This document shows positions 50,571 to 59,894 of a stretch of 64,000 nucleotides of DNA, one piece after another. Position 1 is the stretch's first letter. Every line of letters begins with the position of its first letter. The position numbers and the translations under genes are program-made. Under the pieces are notes generated by a model. The model worked only from the letters and a program-made list of their open reading frames with translations, had not been told where the DNA came from and made no database searches. This DNA is from Elusimicrobiota bacterium. Its GTDB lineage: Bacteria > Elusimicrobiota > Elusimicrobia > FEN-1173. The stretch is taken from assembly GCA_016706425.1 (NCBI GenBank), contig JADJJR010000001.1:1488001-1552000 (forward strand), read 5' to 3'.

Positions 50571-53543
50571 ATGATCTCTTCTTCCTTAGCCAAGCCCCCC
50601 ACCGTCTACCCGACCACAGTCGGCTGGGGGGAAGTGTTTTCCAGAATAGTATCCTGGATATTGCCGGTGACATTTTTCCTTGTTACCGTTTCCTTCTATT
50701 TAAAGACATACGATTCCGCCCAAATTAAAATCACTTTAACTCAGATCGGATGCGGCGCGGTTGCCTTCTTCTGGGCACTCCAACTTCTCTTCGAAAAACG
50801 TTGGCCTTTTACGAAAAAAGATTTGCCCATCGTGGCTCCCTTTTTGGCCATTCTCACATCGGGCGTTGTCTCTTACCTTCAATCGTCTTTCCGCGAGGGC
50901 AGTTTGGACGAGTTTTCTCGTCGTGTTTTTTACAGTCTCATGGCCCTTGTGGTGATTTCGGATTTTCGGGGATTGGACCGGCAGCGAAGATTGTTGCGTT
51001 GGATGGTCGCCGCCTTTGGCGTAACCGTCTTTTACGGATTTGTGCAGTATTTTGACAACCGCCTGTTCCCTCCGGGCATGGGGGGGGTGGGATTGGATCC
51101 TTTCATTTGGCGGCAAGCTTTTTCGCAAAGAGTGTTTTCGAGTTTTGGCAATCCCAATTTTTATGGAAATTTCCTCGTTATCATTACTCCCATACTTTTG
51201 ACGTTGTATTTCCGTAGCGGGGGGCCTCTTTTGCGCCCCTTCACCGCCCTTCTGCTCTTCATTCCCCTGGTTGTGTTGACGGATAAAATGTTCATCAACC
51301 AATACGGGGGGATCACCGCCCTCAATCAGAATTGGGTCGCGCTTGGGTTGTTTTGTTGTTTTTGTTTGGTGGGGGTGTTGGTTTGGTGGAAGAGCCCCTC
51401 CGTTGTAACCAGCGGACTTTTTGTATTTTTTACAGCCACTTTCATCAACATTTATGCGACAGCAACTAAAGGCGCCTGGGTCGGCTTTGTGGGAACACTC
51501 GTGGCCTTTTCGATTTTAGTCGGATTGTTCCTCGTAGGAAAGCGCGCTCGCCGTTTGACCTACACGCTACTGGCCATAGCGGCGATTGTGGGTACGACGG
51601 GGTTTTTTGTGGTTAAGCGCTTTGCCCTCAAGCAACGGCAATCGGTCGATTTCCGTGTTTTCACTTGGATCGGGACCTGGGACATGATTCGACAACAGCC
51701 GGTCTTGGGCACCGGGATCGGATCTTTTAAATGGGCCTACCCGGCCTACCGTCGACCCGAGATTATCCTTCTGGAAGGACGATCCAACACCGAAACCGAT
51801 CACGCCGAGAATGAATACCTCGAGATATGGTTCGACGAAGGGCTTGTGGGATTTGGCATCTTCCTTTGGCTGTTTGTATCGGTCAGCGCCTTGGGACTCC
51901 GCGCGATGAACCGGTTAACGCGGGATGGTCCGCGCCCCCCCCCGGCCCACGCCTTTGACGACCGTGTTTATAAAATCATCGCTTTCTTGGGGGCTTGGTG
52001 GGGGGCCTTGCTCCATTGGACCATGGACGTCTCCGTTCGTTTCGTGTCCTCGGGAATTTTTTCCCTGGTGCTCCCCGCAGTGATTGTTGGAATAGTCCGC
52101 AACGACCCCACTCCCGAACAACAAGACAAACCCGCCCCCGTTGATACCTGGATCCGACTCGGCACGGCCTTGGGGGGCGTCCTCTTTTTTTCATGGGCCC
52201 ATATCCCTGTCGCTCACGCGCTTCTTGCCGGTTCTTTGCTCATAGTCATCGGCGAACTGATGGAGCATCGGCTCACCTCCGACACCCCCACTTGGCAAGC
52301 GGGGCCTTTTCTGGTTGCGGGAGGGATGTGCGCGGCTGCCCAAATCCTCTCCATGATTGATCCCACCCGCGACGCCGGAGTTTTTCATTTTATCCGATTG
52401 ATCCTTTCCATTGCTTTTTTCTTGATCGGCTGGGGAATTCGCTCATCCGGCCGCTCCCTCTTTCCCGCCATCGAATGGACCCGCGTAACCAACCAAAAGG
52501 TCACTGTTTTTCAATGGGCGGGGGCCGCGGGCCTTTCGGTTTGCTTTGTCTATGGGATGATGGTGTGGCGCGGCTATTTTATTGGGGACATATACCACAA
52601 CGTCGCCATATTCTTTTCCAAACAAAGCGTGTGGACGAATTCACCCGAGTTTGACGCTCGCGTGCAATCCCCCGAATTCCCTTTGGAAATGAGAAAGGCA
52701 TACGAAAAGGTCGGGGGGGCCCTCGACCATTACGAAAAAACCGCGCTTCTCAACCCCGCTTTTCCCATGTCCCGGTATTTTGTCGGCAATGTTTATAACG
52801 ATTGGGGATCCAATTTTTCCGAGCGGGCGAAGGAAGCCCTCGGCAAAAGGGACATCGAGGTGGCTGAAAAATTACGGGACAAGGCCGAGGAGTATTGGTC
52901 GAAATCCCTCGCCGCCTACGACAAGGTCAAAGCCTTCGCGCCCAATTACGTCCAGACCCACCATCAAGTGGGATTGATTTACACCAAGAAGGGAGATTTG
53001 GAAACCCTCTGGGGGAACAAGGACAAAGCGGCGGAATATTGGGATAAAGCTCTTGAAAACTTTCGCCTCTACCAACAGTTGGATCCCGTCTTCCCCGCGA
53101 ATTACTATCGAATTTCTTACGTGCACTTCATGCGGGGGGAGTTGGACAAAGCCGAAGAGGCTTATTGGGGCGCCCTGCGCTACAATTCCGCCAACGTTGT
53201 CGGCCGGATTTACCACAACCGCAACGCCGAAACCTACGGCAATCTCGGTCGACTTTACTACATCCAGCTGGTCAATCGATTCCCCACGCCGACGCGCGCG
53301 ATGCTCAGCGACCCCTTGTTCTTGAAGTCCATAGAGTATTATGAAAAAGCGATGGAGGCCGCGCGACTTTCGGGTCAAGAAGCCGAGGTGGGGTTTGAAC
53401 CGACGAAAGCCCTGGCGGTCTTGTATTCCCGCGCCGGGAATGAAACCCTCTCCCGAACGCTTTGGAACAAACTCCGCGAATGGAACCCCCAAGACCCCGA
53501 CGTGCGCCGGGTCTTTGCCCCGCCCTCCCCCGCCAATCCCTAA
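50571..53543 (+). CDS. O-antigen ligase/polymerase-like (Wzy_C) membrane protein with C-terminal TPR domain
   Basis: ATG 50571 lies 15 bases after the tRNA; the longer open frame runs through the tRNA and is not real. The 990-residue protein has about 14 helices in its first 670 residues. The Wzy_C/WaaL-type segment is GTGIGSFKWAYPAYR followed by DHAENEYLEIWFDEGLVGFGIFLW. The SSFGNPNFYGNFLV motif is typical of this subgroup. Residues about 700-990 form TPR-like repeats (YWSKSLAAYDKVKAF, VQTHHQVGLIYTKKG, YHNRNAETYGNLGRLYYIQ). Such proteins act at the periplasmic face in surface-glycan polymerisation or ligation, or in protein O-glycosylation. Codon use is richer in A/T than in nearby genes. 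Confidence 0.82.
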   Translation: MISSSLAKPPTVYPTTVGWGEVFSRIVSWILPVTFFLVTVSFYLKTYDSAQIKITLTQIGCGAVAFFWALQLLFEKRWPFTKKDLPIVAPFLAILTSGVVSYLQSSFREGSLDEFSRRVFYSLMALVVISDFRGLDRQRRLLRWMVAAFGVTVFYGFVQYFDNRLFPPGMGGVGLDPFIWRQAFSQRVFSSFGNPNFYGNFLVIITPILLTLYFRSGGPLLRPFTALLLFIPLVVLTDKMFINQYGGITALNQNWVALGLFCCFCLVGVLVWWKSPSVVTSGLFVFFTATFINIYATATKGAWVGFVGTLVAFSILVGLFLVGKRARRLTYTLLAIAAIVGTTGFFVVKRFALKQRQSVDFRVFTWIGTWDMIRQQPVLGTGIGSFKWAYPAYRRPEIILLEGRSNTETDHAENEYLEIWFDEGLVGFGIFLWLFVSVSALGLRAMNRLTRDGPRPPPAHAFDDRVYKIIAFLGAWWGALLHWTMDVSVRFVSSGIFSLVLPAVIVGIVRNDPTPEQQDKPAPVDTWIRLGTALGGVLFFSWAHIPVAHALLAGSLLIVIGELMEHRLTSDTPTWQAGPFLVAGGMCAAAQILSMIDPTRDAGVFHFIRLILSIAFFLIGWGIRSSGRSLFPAIEWTRVTNQKVTVFQWAGAAGLSVCFVYGMMVWRGYFIGDIYHNVAIFFSKQSVWTNSPEFDARVQSPEFPLEMRKAYEKVGGALDHYEKTALLNPAFPMSRYFVGNVYNDWGSNFSERAKEALGKRDIEVAEKLRDKAEEYWSKSLAAYDKVKAFAPNYVQTHHQVGLIYTKKGDLETLWGNKDKAAEYWDKALENFRLYQQLDPVFPANYYRISYVHFMRGELDKAEEAYWGALRYNSANVVGRIYHNRNAETYGNLGRLYYIQLVNRFPTPTRAMLSDPLFLKSIEYYEKAMEAARLSGQEAEVGFEPTKALAVLYSRAGNETLSRTLWNKLREWNPQDPDVRRVFAPPSPANP

Positions 53544-53545
53544 TC

Positions 53546-55888
53546 GTGGCCCCGCCCGCCCCACGGTCCGCGCGCGTTGCCGTTGAACGTTGGGTTTCTC
53601 GCGGCGTTCTTTTTTTGGGTCCTCTCCTGTTCTTCACGAACCGGACTGAAAATCCATACAGCGTCCAAATCGCTTGGGTCCAATCCGGTGTGGGAGTCCT
53701 CCTGGGCCTAAAAGCCTTTTCTTACCTCAAATCGCACACCGTCACATTCTGGCGAACCCCTCTCGACACACCGTTTCTGATTCTGGGAAGCGCCATGGCG
53801 ATTTCGACCCTGGCCTCCTGGTGGGGCCATCCGGATTTTTTCCGCGCGGCGATCGCGGTGGGGGGGGTGCGCGCGCTGGGTTTTGCCACCGCTGTTTTCG
53901 GCGGGGCGTATTTTCTTTCCACCCAGACAACCGACCCCGTGGATCGCCGCGTCGCCGGGAGGCTTGTGGTTGGTGGGGTGACCCTTGCCGCGGTTTATGG
54001 CTTGCTTCAATTCGCCGGGTGGGACCCTTTTTGGAAAGACCTCAAGGCTTTTGGGCATCGGCCGATTTCCACTTTCGGAAATCCCAATTTTTTATCAACC
54101 GCCGTGGTGATGGTCCTTCCAATAACCGTTCAAAAGGTCCTGGCGCAACCTTCGCGGTGGGCAGCTGCGGGAGCCGGAATTGTCGTCCTGATTCAATTCG
54201 CGGCTTTGCTCGCGACAATGACGCGCTCTTCGTGGTTGGGCGCGACAGCGGGGCTCCTGGTTTTTTCCTTTCTCCATCGTCCGGTGTTGGCCAAGGGGGG
54301 ATTGCGCGCGCTCATTCTGCTCGTGCTGGGGATTGGTTTGGTGTGGCTTTGGCCCTCGATCACCCAGGGGCGGGGTGTTTCGGTCCTCTCCCACGGGAGC
54401 GCCCTCTGGTCGGGAATCCGGGGCGCCTCTCTTTATCCCTCTTGGCATCAACGGCTCTTGATTTGGGTCGCGTCGCTTGACCTTTGGCGGGACGCCCCGT
54501 GGTGGGGCAAGGGCTGGGGGGCTTTTGATGTCTTTTACCCGTTTGCCCAAGCGCGATGGCTTGTTTGGCCAACGCTCGCGGGCCTGCGCACCCACGCCAA
54601 CAACGCCCACCAAATATTCCTGGAATTCGCGGCTCAGAGCGGAGGGATCGGTCTTGGGTTGTTTCTTTGGATTTTGGCCGTGGGGGGCGCGTGGACGTGG
54701 TTCCATCGGCGGACATTTCAGCGGGCGGAGCGGGGCGCGGCCGCCGCCGGTCTCGCGGGGTTTGCCGGGGTCCTGGTCGACAACGCGTTGGGCAACGTCT
54801 CTCTCTTTTTCACCGGTCCCGCGCTGCTCGCCTTTTGGACTTTTGGCCAATCCCTCTCGGATCTCCACCGGGATCCCGTGGTCCTCCCCCGCACACGAAC
54901 ACGAAGGGGGGGGGCGGGGGCCCTCGCGGCCTTGTCGGTCTTCTTGACCGTCGTTCCCTGGCTTCGATTCAGTGAAGAAGTCGAACATTTCCGAGGACGC
55001 CGCGCTCTGGAAAAAGGGGACTCCGCCTTGGCCCTGACCGCCTTCCAAAGGGCCGCCCGCTGGGGGTCCGATGTTCGCTTTGAATTCGACAGGGGGAATG
55101 TTCTTGCCCAGCGCTCCCGGGAAGCGGCCCAACGGGGCCTTCCGCACGAAACTTTCGAAAGAGCCAAAGAGGCCGTCGCGGCCTTTTCCCGCGCGCAGCG
55201 CCTGAACCCGGGCTACGACGAAATCGCCCTCAATCGCTCCGCCCAATGGGCACTCCTCGGGGATGAAGGCGCGGCCTTTCAAGACCGACGGTTCGCTTGG
55301 TTCATCAATCCCACCGACAAGGGCACTGCGTTTCATCTGGTGGGCCATCCCCTTTTTCGAGAATTGCGAATCACGGATAAAGAAAACATCCTTGCCACCG
55401 CCCAACGGTTTTTTCCGTTTGAACCGCTTTTTTACCGGGCCTGGGCCGCGGAACTTGAAAAAGCGGGGCGCCCCACCGAGGCGGCGTCCGCCCACGAGCG
55501 GGTTCTCCGTCTCGATCTTGACGACGCGAACGCGTGGGACGCTCTTCGGCGTCTTCGCCCCGGCGGAATCCCCGCCCCGTTGCGGGAAGCCCGAGAGCTC
55601 CTCCGCGGCCTCCGCCTTGAGAACCCGACCGATCCCCGCCGCCGGGCGCGGGCCCTCGGCCTCGTTCTGGTGTTGCGGGGCCTGTTGCCCGATTTCCCTC
55701 TGCCCCTCTTAATCCACGCCGACCTCTTGTTGCTTGACGATAAAGCGGAGGAAGCCGAACGGCTCTACCGGGATTTTTTATCCCGCGTGCCCGCTCACGA
55801 CGGGGCCCGCCGGAACTGGAATCGGGCGCTACGCGCCTTGGGGCGATCGCCCACCACCCCGCTTGACGCCGACGATCCCCGGTGGTAA
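53546..55888 (+). CDS. Second O-antigen ligase/polymerase-like protein with C-terminal TPR-like region
   Basis: I chose GTG 53546, 2 bases after the previous stop. The first residues are Pro/Arg-rich and a later start is possible. The 780-residue protein repeats the plan of its neighbour. It has about 12 helices, the STFGNPNFLSTAVVMV motif, a Wzy_C-like loop (GKGWGAFDVFYPFAQ, then HANNAHQIFLEFAAQSGGIGLGLFLW in parts) and a helical C-terminal half of about 300 residues (ALEKGDSALALTAFQRAARWG, EAASAHERVLRLDLDDANAW). It is higher in GC than the first copy. The pair looks like an ancient duplication, perhaps with distinct substrates. Confidence 0.8.
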   Translation: MAPPAPRSARVAVERWVSRGVLFLGPLLFFTNRTENPYSVQIAWVQSGVGVLLGLKAFSYLKSHTVTFWRTPLDTPFLILGSAMAISTLASWWGHPDFFRAAIAVGGVRALGFATAVFGGAYFLSTQTTDPVDRRVAGRLVVGGVTLAAVYGLLQFAGWDPFWKDLKAFGHRPISTFGNPNFLSTAVVMVLPITVQKVLAQPSRWAAAGAGIVVLIQFAALLATMTRSSWLGATAGLLVFSFLHRPVLAKGGLRALILLVLGIGLVWLWPSITQGRGVSVLSHGSALWSGIRGASLYPSWHQRLLIWVASLDLWRDAPWWGKGWGAFDVFYPFAQARWLVWPTLAGLRTHANNAHQIFLEFAAQSGGIGLGLFLWILAVGGAWTWFHRRTFQRAERGAAAAGLAGFAGVLVDNALGNVSLFFTGPALLAFWTFGQSLSDLHRDPVVLPRTRTRRGGAGALAALSVFLTVVPWLRFSEEVEHFRGRRALEKGDSALALTAFQRAARWGSDVRFEFDRGNVLAQRSREAAQRGLPHETFERAKEAVAAFSRAQRLNPGYDEIALNRSAQWALLGDEGAAFQDRRFAWFINPTDKGTAFHLVGHPLFRELRITDKENILATAQRFFPFEPLFYRAWAAELEKAGRPTEAASAHERVLRLDLDDANAWDALRRLRPGGIPAPLREARELLRGLRLENPTDPRRRARALGLVLVLRGLLPDFPLPLLIHADLLLLDDKAEEAERLYRDFLSRVPAHDGARRNWNRALRALGRSPTTPLDADDPRW

Positions 55889-55917
55889 GATCAGATTCGT
55901 GCTAAGGCGTTGGGCCT

Positions 55918-57849
55918 TTGACAAACGGCGGTACCGCGGACATCGATCCGAAGGCCGCGCCATTTCCCGCGGTTGACATGATCGACGCCTTCGCCGCGGA
56001 CCGAAAACACCCCCTCGCCTCTTTCTTCCGCCAACCCGGCCGTCCCGGCCTGCGAACGCGCCTCCTTTTCTTTTTCACGCTGAGCTTGATGATACCCATC
56101 CTCGCGGCGGGTACCATCGTTTGGCTCACCATGCACCGGGCCCGTCGCCAAAGCCTCTTCCGCGAACAACGGGAGCTGTCCCGCCGCATCGCCGACCGCG
56201 CCGCCGCCCACGTGGAAAGCACCCGTCGAGGCCTGGCCGCCTTGACCGCCCAACATCGCTTCGCCAACGCCCTGCCCGGCCAACAATCCGCCGCGCTCCG
56301 CGACCTGCTGGAAACCTACCCCGATTTAATGGAAGCCGTGCTGTACGACGCCAACGGCCGGGGGCTCACCCGGGCGGCGCGCCGCAACGGCCGCGTGACC
56401 TGGGGCAAGGATAGTTCCGATCGGTCCCGGCGCGAAGAGTTTCAACAGGCAGCGGCGGGCCGCTCCTACATCGGTCCGGTGTTTTTTACGTCGCGGGACC
56501 GCGTGCCGCAAATGTTCTTGTCCGTCCCTTTGGGGGGCAGCCGCGGGGTTCTGTTGGCGCGCCTCGGTTTGGGCAACCTCTGGGACCAAGTGGCGGAAGC
56601 TTCCAATCTCAGCTCCCGCGTTTTCGTCGTCGACACCGAAGGCCGCCTTCTGGCGCACCCCAATCGCGAGCGCGTTTTGGGCCACGAGAATTGGGGGGAG
56701 CGCGCCCTGGTTCTTCCCTTTATGAAAGGGACCGGAAAGGAGAACGCCCCCATGGACATTGGGGAAGGCGCCCAGCGGACACTGGCCGTTTTTCACCGCG
56801 TCCGCGGATTGCCTTGGGCGGTGTTCGCCGAGATGCCCTACCGTCCCGCTTTCGCGCCCGTGCGGCACATGGCCTTCGGCGCTCTGACGGCGATCGTTTT
56901 GCTCGGGGCGGGATTCATGGCTTTGGGGTTCGCGCTCGTTGAAAAAATCCTGCGTCCCCTGCGGGAGATGCGCGACGGCCTCGAACGCATCGGACGGGGG
57001 GAATTGTCCCACCGCCTCGATATCCGCACCGGCGACGAGCTTCAACAGGTCGCCCAAGCGTTGAACGGCATGGCCGAATCCTTGAGCGCCCTGGAAACCA
57101 CCAAACGCGATCTGACGCACATGATCGTCCATGATTTAAAGAGCCCCCTGTCGGCCACGCTCGGCTCGATCGATTACGTCCTGATGCTGGCCCAAGACAC
57201 GCTGCCCCCCGATCAAAAAAAGCTATTGACGCTGGGGGCCAAATCCGGCCGCGACCTCCTGCGCCTGATTCAAAACCTCCTGGACGTCGCCAAAATGGAG
57301 GAGGGCAAGCTTCAATTGCGGCGGGAGATCTTTTCCCTTTTGGAATTGGCGGGCCAGTGCGTTGACGATTTGGAAGCCCAAATCGTTCGCGAGAACAAAG
57401 TGATTTCGGTCGAGGTCGCCAAAGACCTTCCCAAAGTGTGGGCGGACCGCGATTTGGTGCATCGGGTTTTGGCCAACCTATTGACCAACGCTTTGAAACA
57501 CACACCGCCCCGCACGGAAATTTCCATCCACGTCGGCGCCACGCCGGATCGACAAACCGTGGTGATGAGCGTCCGCGATAACGGCGAGGGCATTCCCAAG
57601 GAATTCCTCACGCGGATCTTTGAAAAGTTCAGCCAGGCCGAAGTGAAGCGCCAAGCCCACCGGGTGGGCAGCGGGTTGGGGTTGACCTTCTGCAAGCTGG
57701 CCGTCGAAGCCCACGGGGGGAAAATCTGGGTGGAATCCGAACCCGGATTGGGGAGTGAATTCTTTTTCAGCGTCCCCCTGGTTAAACCGCCGGAGTCCTC
57801 CGTTCCGGTCGCGTCGCCCGGCGAACACAAAAACGTCGTCCACGCTTAA
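55918..57849 (+). CDS. Membrane sensor histidine kinase (dCache-like, HAMP, HisKA, HATPase)
   Basis: The 643-residue protein starts at TTG 55918; ATG 55978 is an alternative. It has a first membrane helix (about residues 48-68) and a periplasmic sensor of about 250 residues with a Cache-like pattern (LYDANGRGLTRAAR, FFTSRDRVPQMFLSVPLGG). The second helix is followed by HAMP (EKILRPLREMRDGLERIGRGELSHRLDIRTGDELQQVAQALNGMAESL, in parts). The kinase core has MIVHDLKSPLSATLGS (phospho-His), NLLTNALKHTPP, DNGEGIPKEF and GSGLGLTFCKLAVEAHGG. No response regulator gene is next to it, so the partner is elsewhere. Confidence 0.93.
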   Translation: MTNGGTADIDPKAAPFPAVDMIDAFAADRKHPLASFFRQPGRPGLRTRLLFFFTLSLMIPILAAGTIVWLTMHRARRQSLFREQRELSRRIADRAAAHVESTRRGLAALTAQHRFANALPGQQSAALRDLLETYPDLMEAVLYDANGRGLTRAARRNGRVTWGKDSSDRSRREEFQQAAAGRSYIGPVFFTSRDRVPQMFLSVPLGGSRGVLLARLGLGNLWDQVAEASNLSSRVFVVDTEGRLLAHPNRERVLGHENWGERALVLPFMKGTGKENAPMDIGEGAQRTLAVFHRVRGLPWAVFAEMPYRPAFAPVRHMAFGALTAIVLLGAGFMALGFALVEKILRPLREMRDGLERIGRGELSHRLDIRTGDELQQVAQALNGMAESLSALETTKRDLTHMIVHDLKSPLSATLGSIDYVLMLAQDTLPPDQKKLLTLGAKSGRDLLRLIQNLLDVAKMEEGKLQLRREIFSLLELAGQCVDDLEAQIVRENKVISVEVAKDLPKVWADRDLVHRVLANLLTNALKHTPPRTEISIHVGATPDRQTVVMSVRDNGEGIPKEFLTRIFEKFSQAEVKRQAHRVGSGLGLTFCKLAVEAHGGKIWVESEPGLGSEFFFSVPLVKPPESSVPVASPGEHKNVVHA

Positions 57850-57869
57850 AAGTCCTTTCCCAATCTTTG

Positions 57870-57875
57870 TATAAT
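57870..57875 (+). promoter_or_regulatory. Candidate -10 box of the pentose phosphate operon
   Basis: TATAAT lies 12 bases before the tkt start codon, implying a leader of only about 6 bases. No good -35 hexamer is visible. Confidence 0.45.
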
Positions 57876-57887
57876 ACGGCCTTCCCC

Positions 57888-59894
57888 ATGGCCAACGAAC
57901 CCAACATCGCCGACCTGGAATCCCTTTGCGTCAACGCGCTGCGCTTTTTGGCGGTGGACGCCGTGGAGAAAGCGAACTCGGGCCACCCGGGCACGCCCAT
58001 GGAAGCCGCCGCCCTGGGCCACGTGCTCTGGACAAAACTCCTGCGGCACAACCCCCACAACCCCGTTTGGGCCAACCGCGATCGTTTCATCCTCTCCTGC
58101 GGCCACGCCTCCGCGCTGCTCTACGGTTTGTTGCATTTGACGGGTTATCCTGTCACCCTCGACGATCTCAAACAATTCCGCCAATGGGGTTCGCTCACCC
58201 CCGGCCACCCGGAACACGCCCACACAGCCGGCGTGGAAACCACCACGGGCCCCCTGGGGCAGGGCTTCGCCACCGGGGTGGGCATGGCCATCGCGGCGCG
58301 CCATTTGGCCGCCCGGTTCAACCGCCCCGATTTCCCGATCGTCGACCACAAGGTGTGGGCGTTCGTTTCCGATGGCGACATCATGGAAGGGTTGTCTTCC
58401 GAGGCGGCCTCGCTCGCCGGCCACCTGCGACTCGCGGCCCTCAAGTACGTTTATCTCGACAACCGCATCACCATCGAGGGGGGCACGGACCTCGCTTTTT
58501 CCGAGGACGTCGAAGCCCGCTTCGTCGCCCAGGGGTGGCGCGTGCTTCGCCTGGCCAACGCCGAGAATCTTTTTGAGGTACGCGCCGTTCTTGAAAAAGC
58601 CCTTGCCGAAAACGTGCGGCCCACGCTGGTGATCGCGCGCACGCACATCGGTTACGGCGCGCCCAACAAGCAAGACACCGCCAAAGCCCACGGGGAACCC
58701 CTGGGCCCGGTGGAGACCCTCCAGGCCAAACAAAAGCTTGGCTGGCCGACCGAACCCGCTTTTCACGTGCCCCCCGCGGTCCTTCGCAACAAGACCGCGG
58801 TGATTGAGCGCGGCGCGGCGGCCGAAGCGGCGTGGAACGATTTGCTGGCCCGCTACCGGGTTGCCCACCCCGAGATCGCGGCGCAATGGGACGCCCTCAC
58901 CAAAAACGGCCCCCTCCCCGCGGACTGGGAAAAAAGCTTGCCGGCCTTCGGCCCGAACGACGCCATGGCCACCCGGCAGGCTTCGGGAAAAACCCTCAAC
59001 GCCCTCGCGAAAGCCCTCCCTTTCTTGCTGGGGGGATCCGCCGATCTTGGCCCCTCCAACAACAGCCGCATCGAGGCCGAACGCTCTTTCAGCGCCCAGA
59101 CCCCCGAGGGACGGAATCTGCATTTCGGGATTCGCGAACACGCCATGGGCGCCATTTTGAACGGGTTGGCGCTGTCCGGGCGGGTGATCCCCTACGGGGC
59201 GACGTTCCTGACCTTCGCCGACTACATGCGCCCGGCCATCCGATTGGCCGCGCTGATGAAATTGGGCGTGGTCTACATTTTCACCCACGACAGCATCGGC
59301 CTCGGGGAGGACGGGCCGACCCACCAGCCCGTCGAGCACTTGGCGAGTCTTCGCGCGATTCCCGGCTTGGTGGTCCTGCGGCCCGCGGACGCCAATGAAA
59401 CCGTCCAAGCCTGGCGCGTCGCGCTTGAGCGTCGGGACGGGCCCACCGCCCTGGTGCTCTCGCGGCAAAAATTGCCGATGGTTACCACCGGAAAAACCTC
59501 CACCTTCCGCGGCGCCTACCGCCTGTTCGGTGGCGACGCCGAGGTCCTGCTTATGGGCACCGGATCGGAAGTGGCGTTGGCCGTGAAATCGCGCGAGGCT
59601 TTGGCGGCCAAAGGCATTCGGGCCGACGTCGTGAGCGTGCCGAGCTGGGAACTCTTCTGGTCCCAAGACGCCGCCCACCGCGACGCGGTTTTGCCCCCGG
59701 CGCTGACCGCCCGCGTCGCGATCGAAGCCGGCGTGTCCTTGGGGTGGCACCGGTTCGTGGGCGATAAAGGCGTCCTGGTCACGCTCGACCGTTTCGGCGC
59801 CTCGGCCCCCGGCGATGTGGTCATGGAAAAAATGGGTTTCACCGTGGACCGCGTGGTTCAAGCGGCCCAACAAGCGTTGGGGAGGATGGCGTGA
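57888..59894 (+). CDS. tkt: Transketolase
   Basis: The 668-residue thiamine-diphosphate enzyme has an N-terminal domain with ANSGHPGTPMEAA, GPLGQGFATGVGMAIA and the ThDP motif GDGDIMEG-like segment VSDGDIMEGLSSEAASLAG. The Pyr domain has FGIREHAMGAILNGLALSG and DSIGLGEDGPTHQPVEHLASLRAIP, in parts. The C-terminal domain ends the protein. It moves two-carbon units between sugar phosphates in the non-oxidative pentose phosphate pathway. First gene of tkt-tal-pgi-gnd-zwf; its stop overlaps tal (GTGA). Confidence 0.95.
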   Translation: MANEPNIADLESLCVNALRFLAVDAVEKANSGHPGTPMEAAALGHVLWTKLLRHNPHNPVWANRDRFILSCGHASALLYGLLHLTGYPVTLDDLKQFRQWGSLTPGHPEHAHTAGVETTTGPLGQGFATGVGMAIAARHLAARFNRPDFPIVDHKVWAFVSDGDIMEGLSSEAASLAGHLRLAALKYVYLDNRITIEGGTDLAFSEDVEARFVAQGWRVLRLANAENLFEVRAVLEKALAENVRPTLVIARTHIGYGAPNKQDTAKAHGEPLGPVETLQAKQKLGWPTEPAFHVPPAVLRNKTAVIERGAAAEAAWNDLLARYRVAHPEIAAQWDALTKNGPLPADWEKSLPAFGPNDAMATRQASGKTLNALAKALPFLLGGSADLGPSNNSRIEAERSFSAQTPEGRNLHFGIREHAMGAILNGLALSGRVIPYGATFLTFADYMRPAIRLAALMKLGVVYIFTHDSIGLGEDGPTHQPVEHLASLRAIPGLVVLRPADANETVQAWRVALERRDGPTALVLSRQKLPMVTTGKTSTFRGAYRLFGGDAEVLLMGTGSEVALAVKSREALAAKGIRADVVSVPSWELFWSQDAAHRDAVLPPALTARVAIEAGVSLGWHRFVGDKGVLVTLDRFGASAPGDVVMEKMGFTVDRVVQAAQQALGRMA

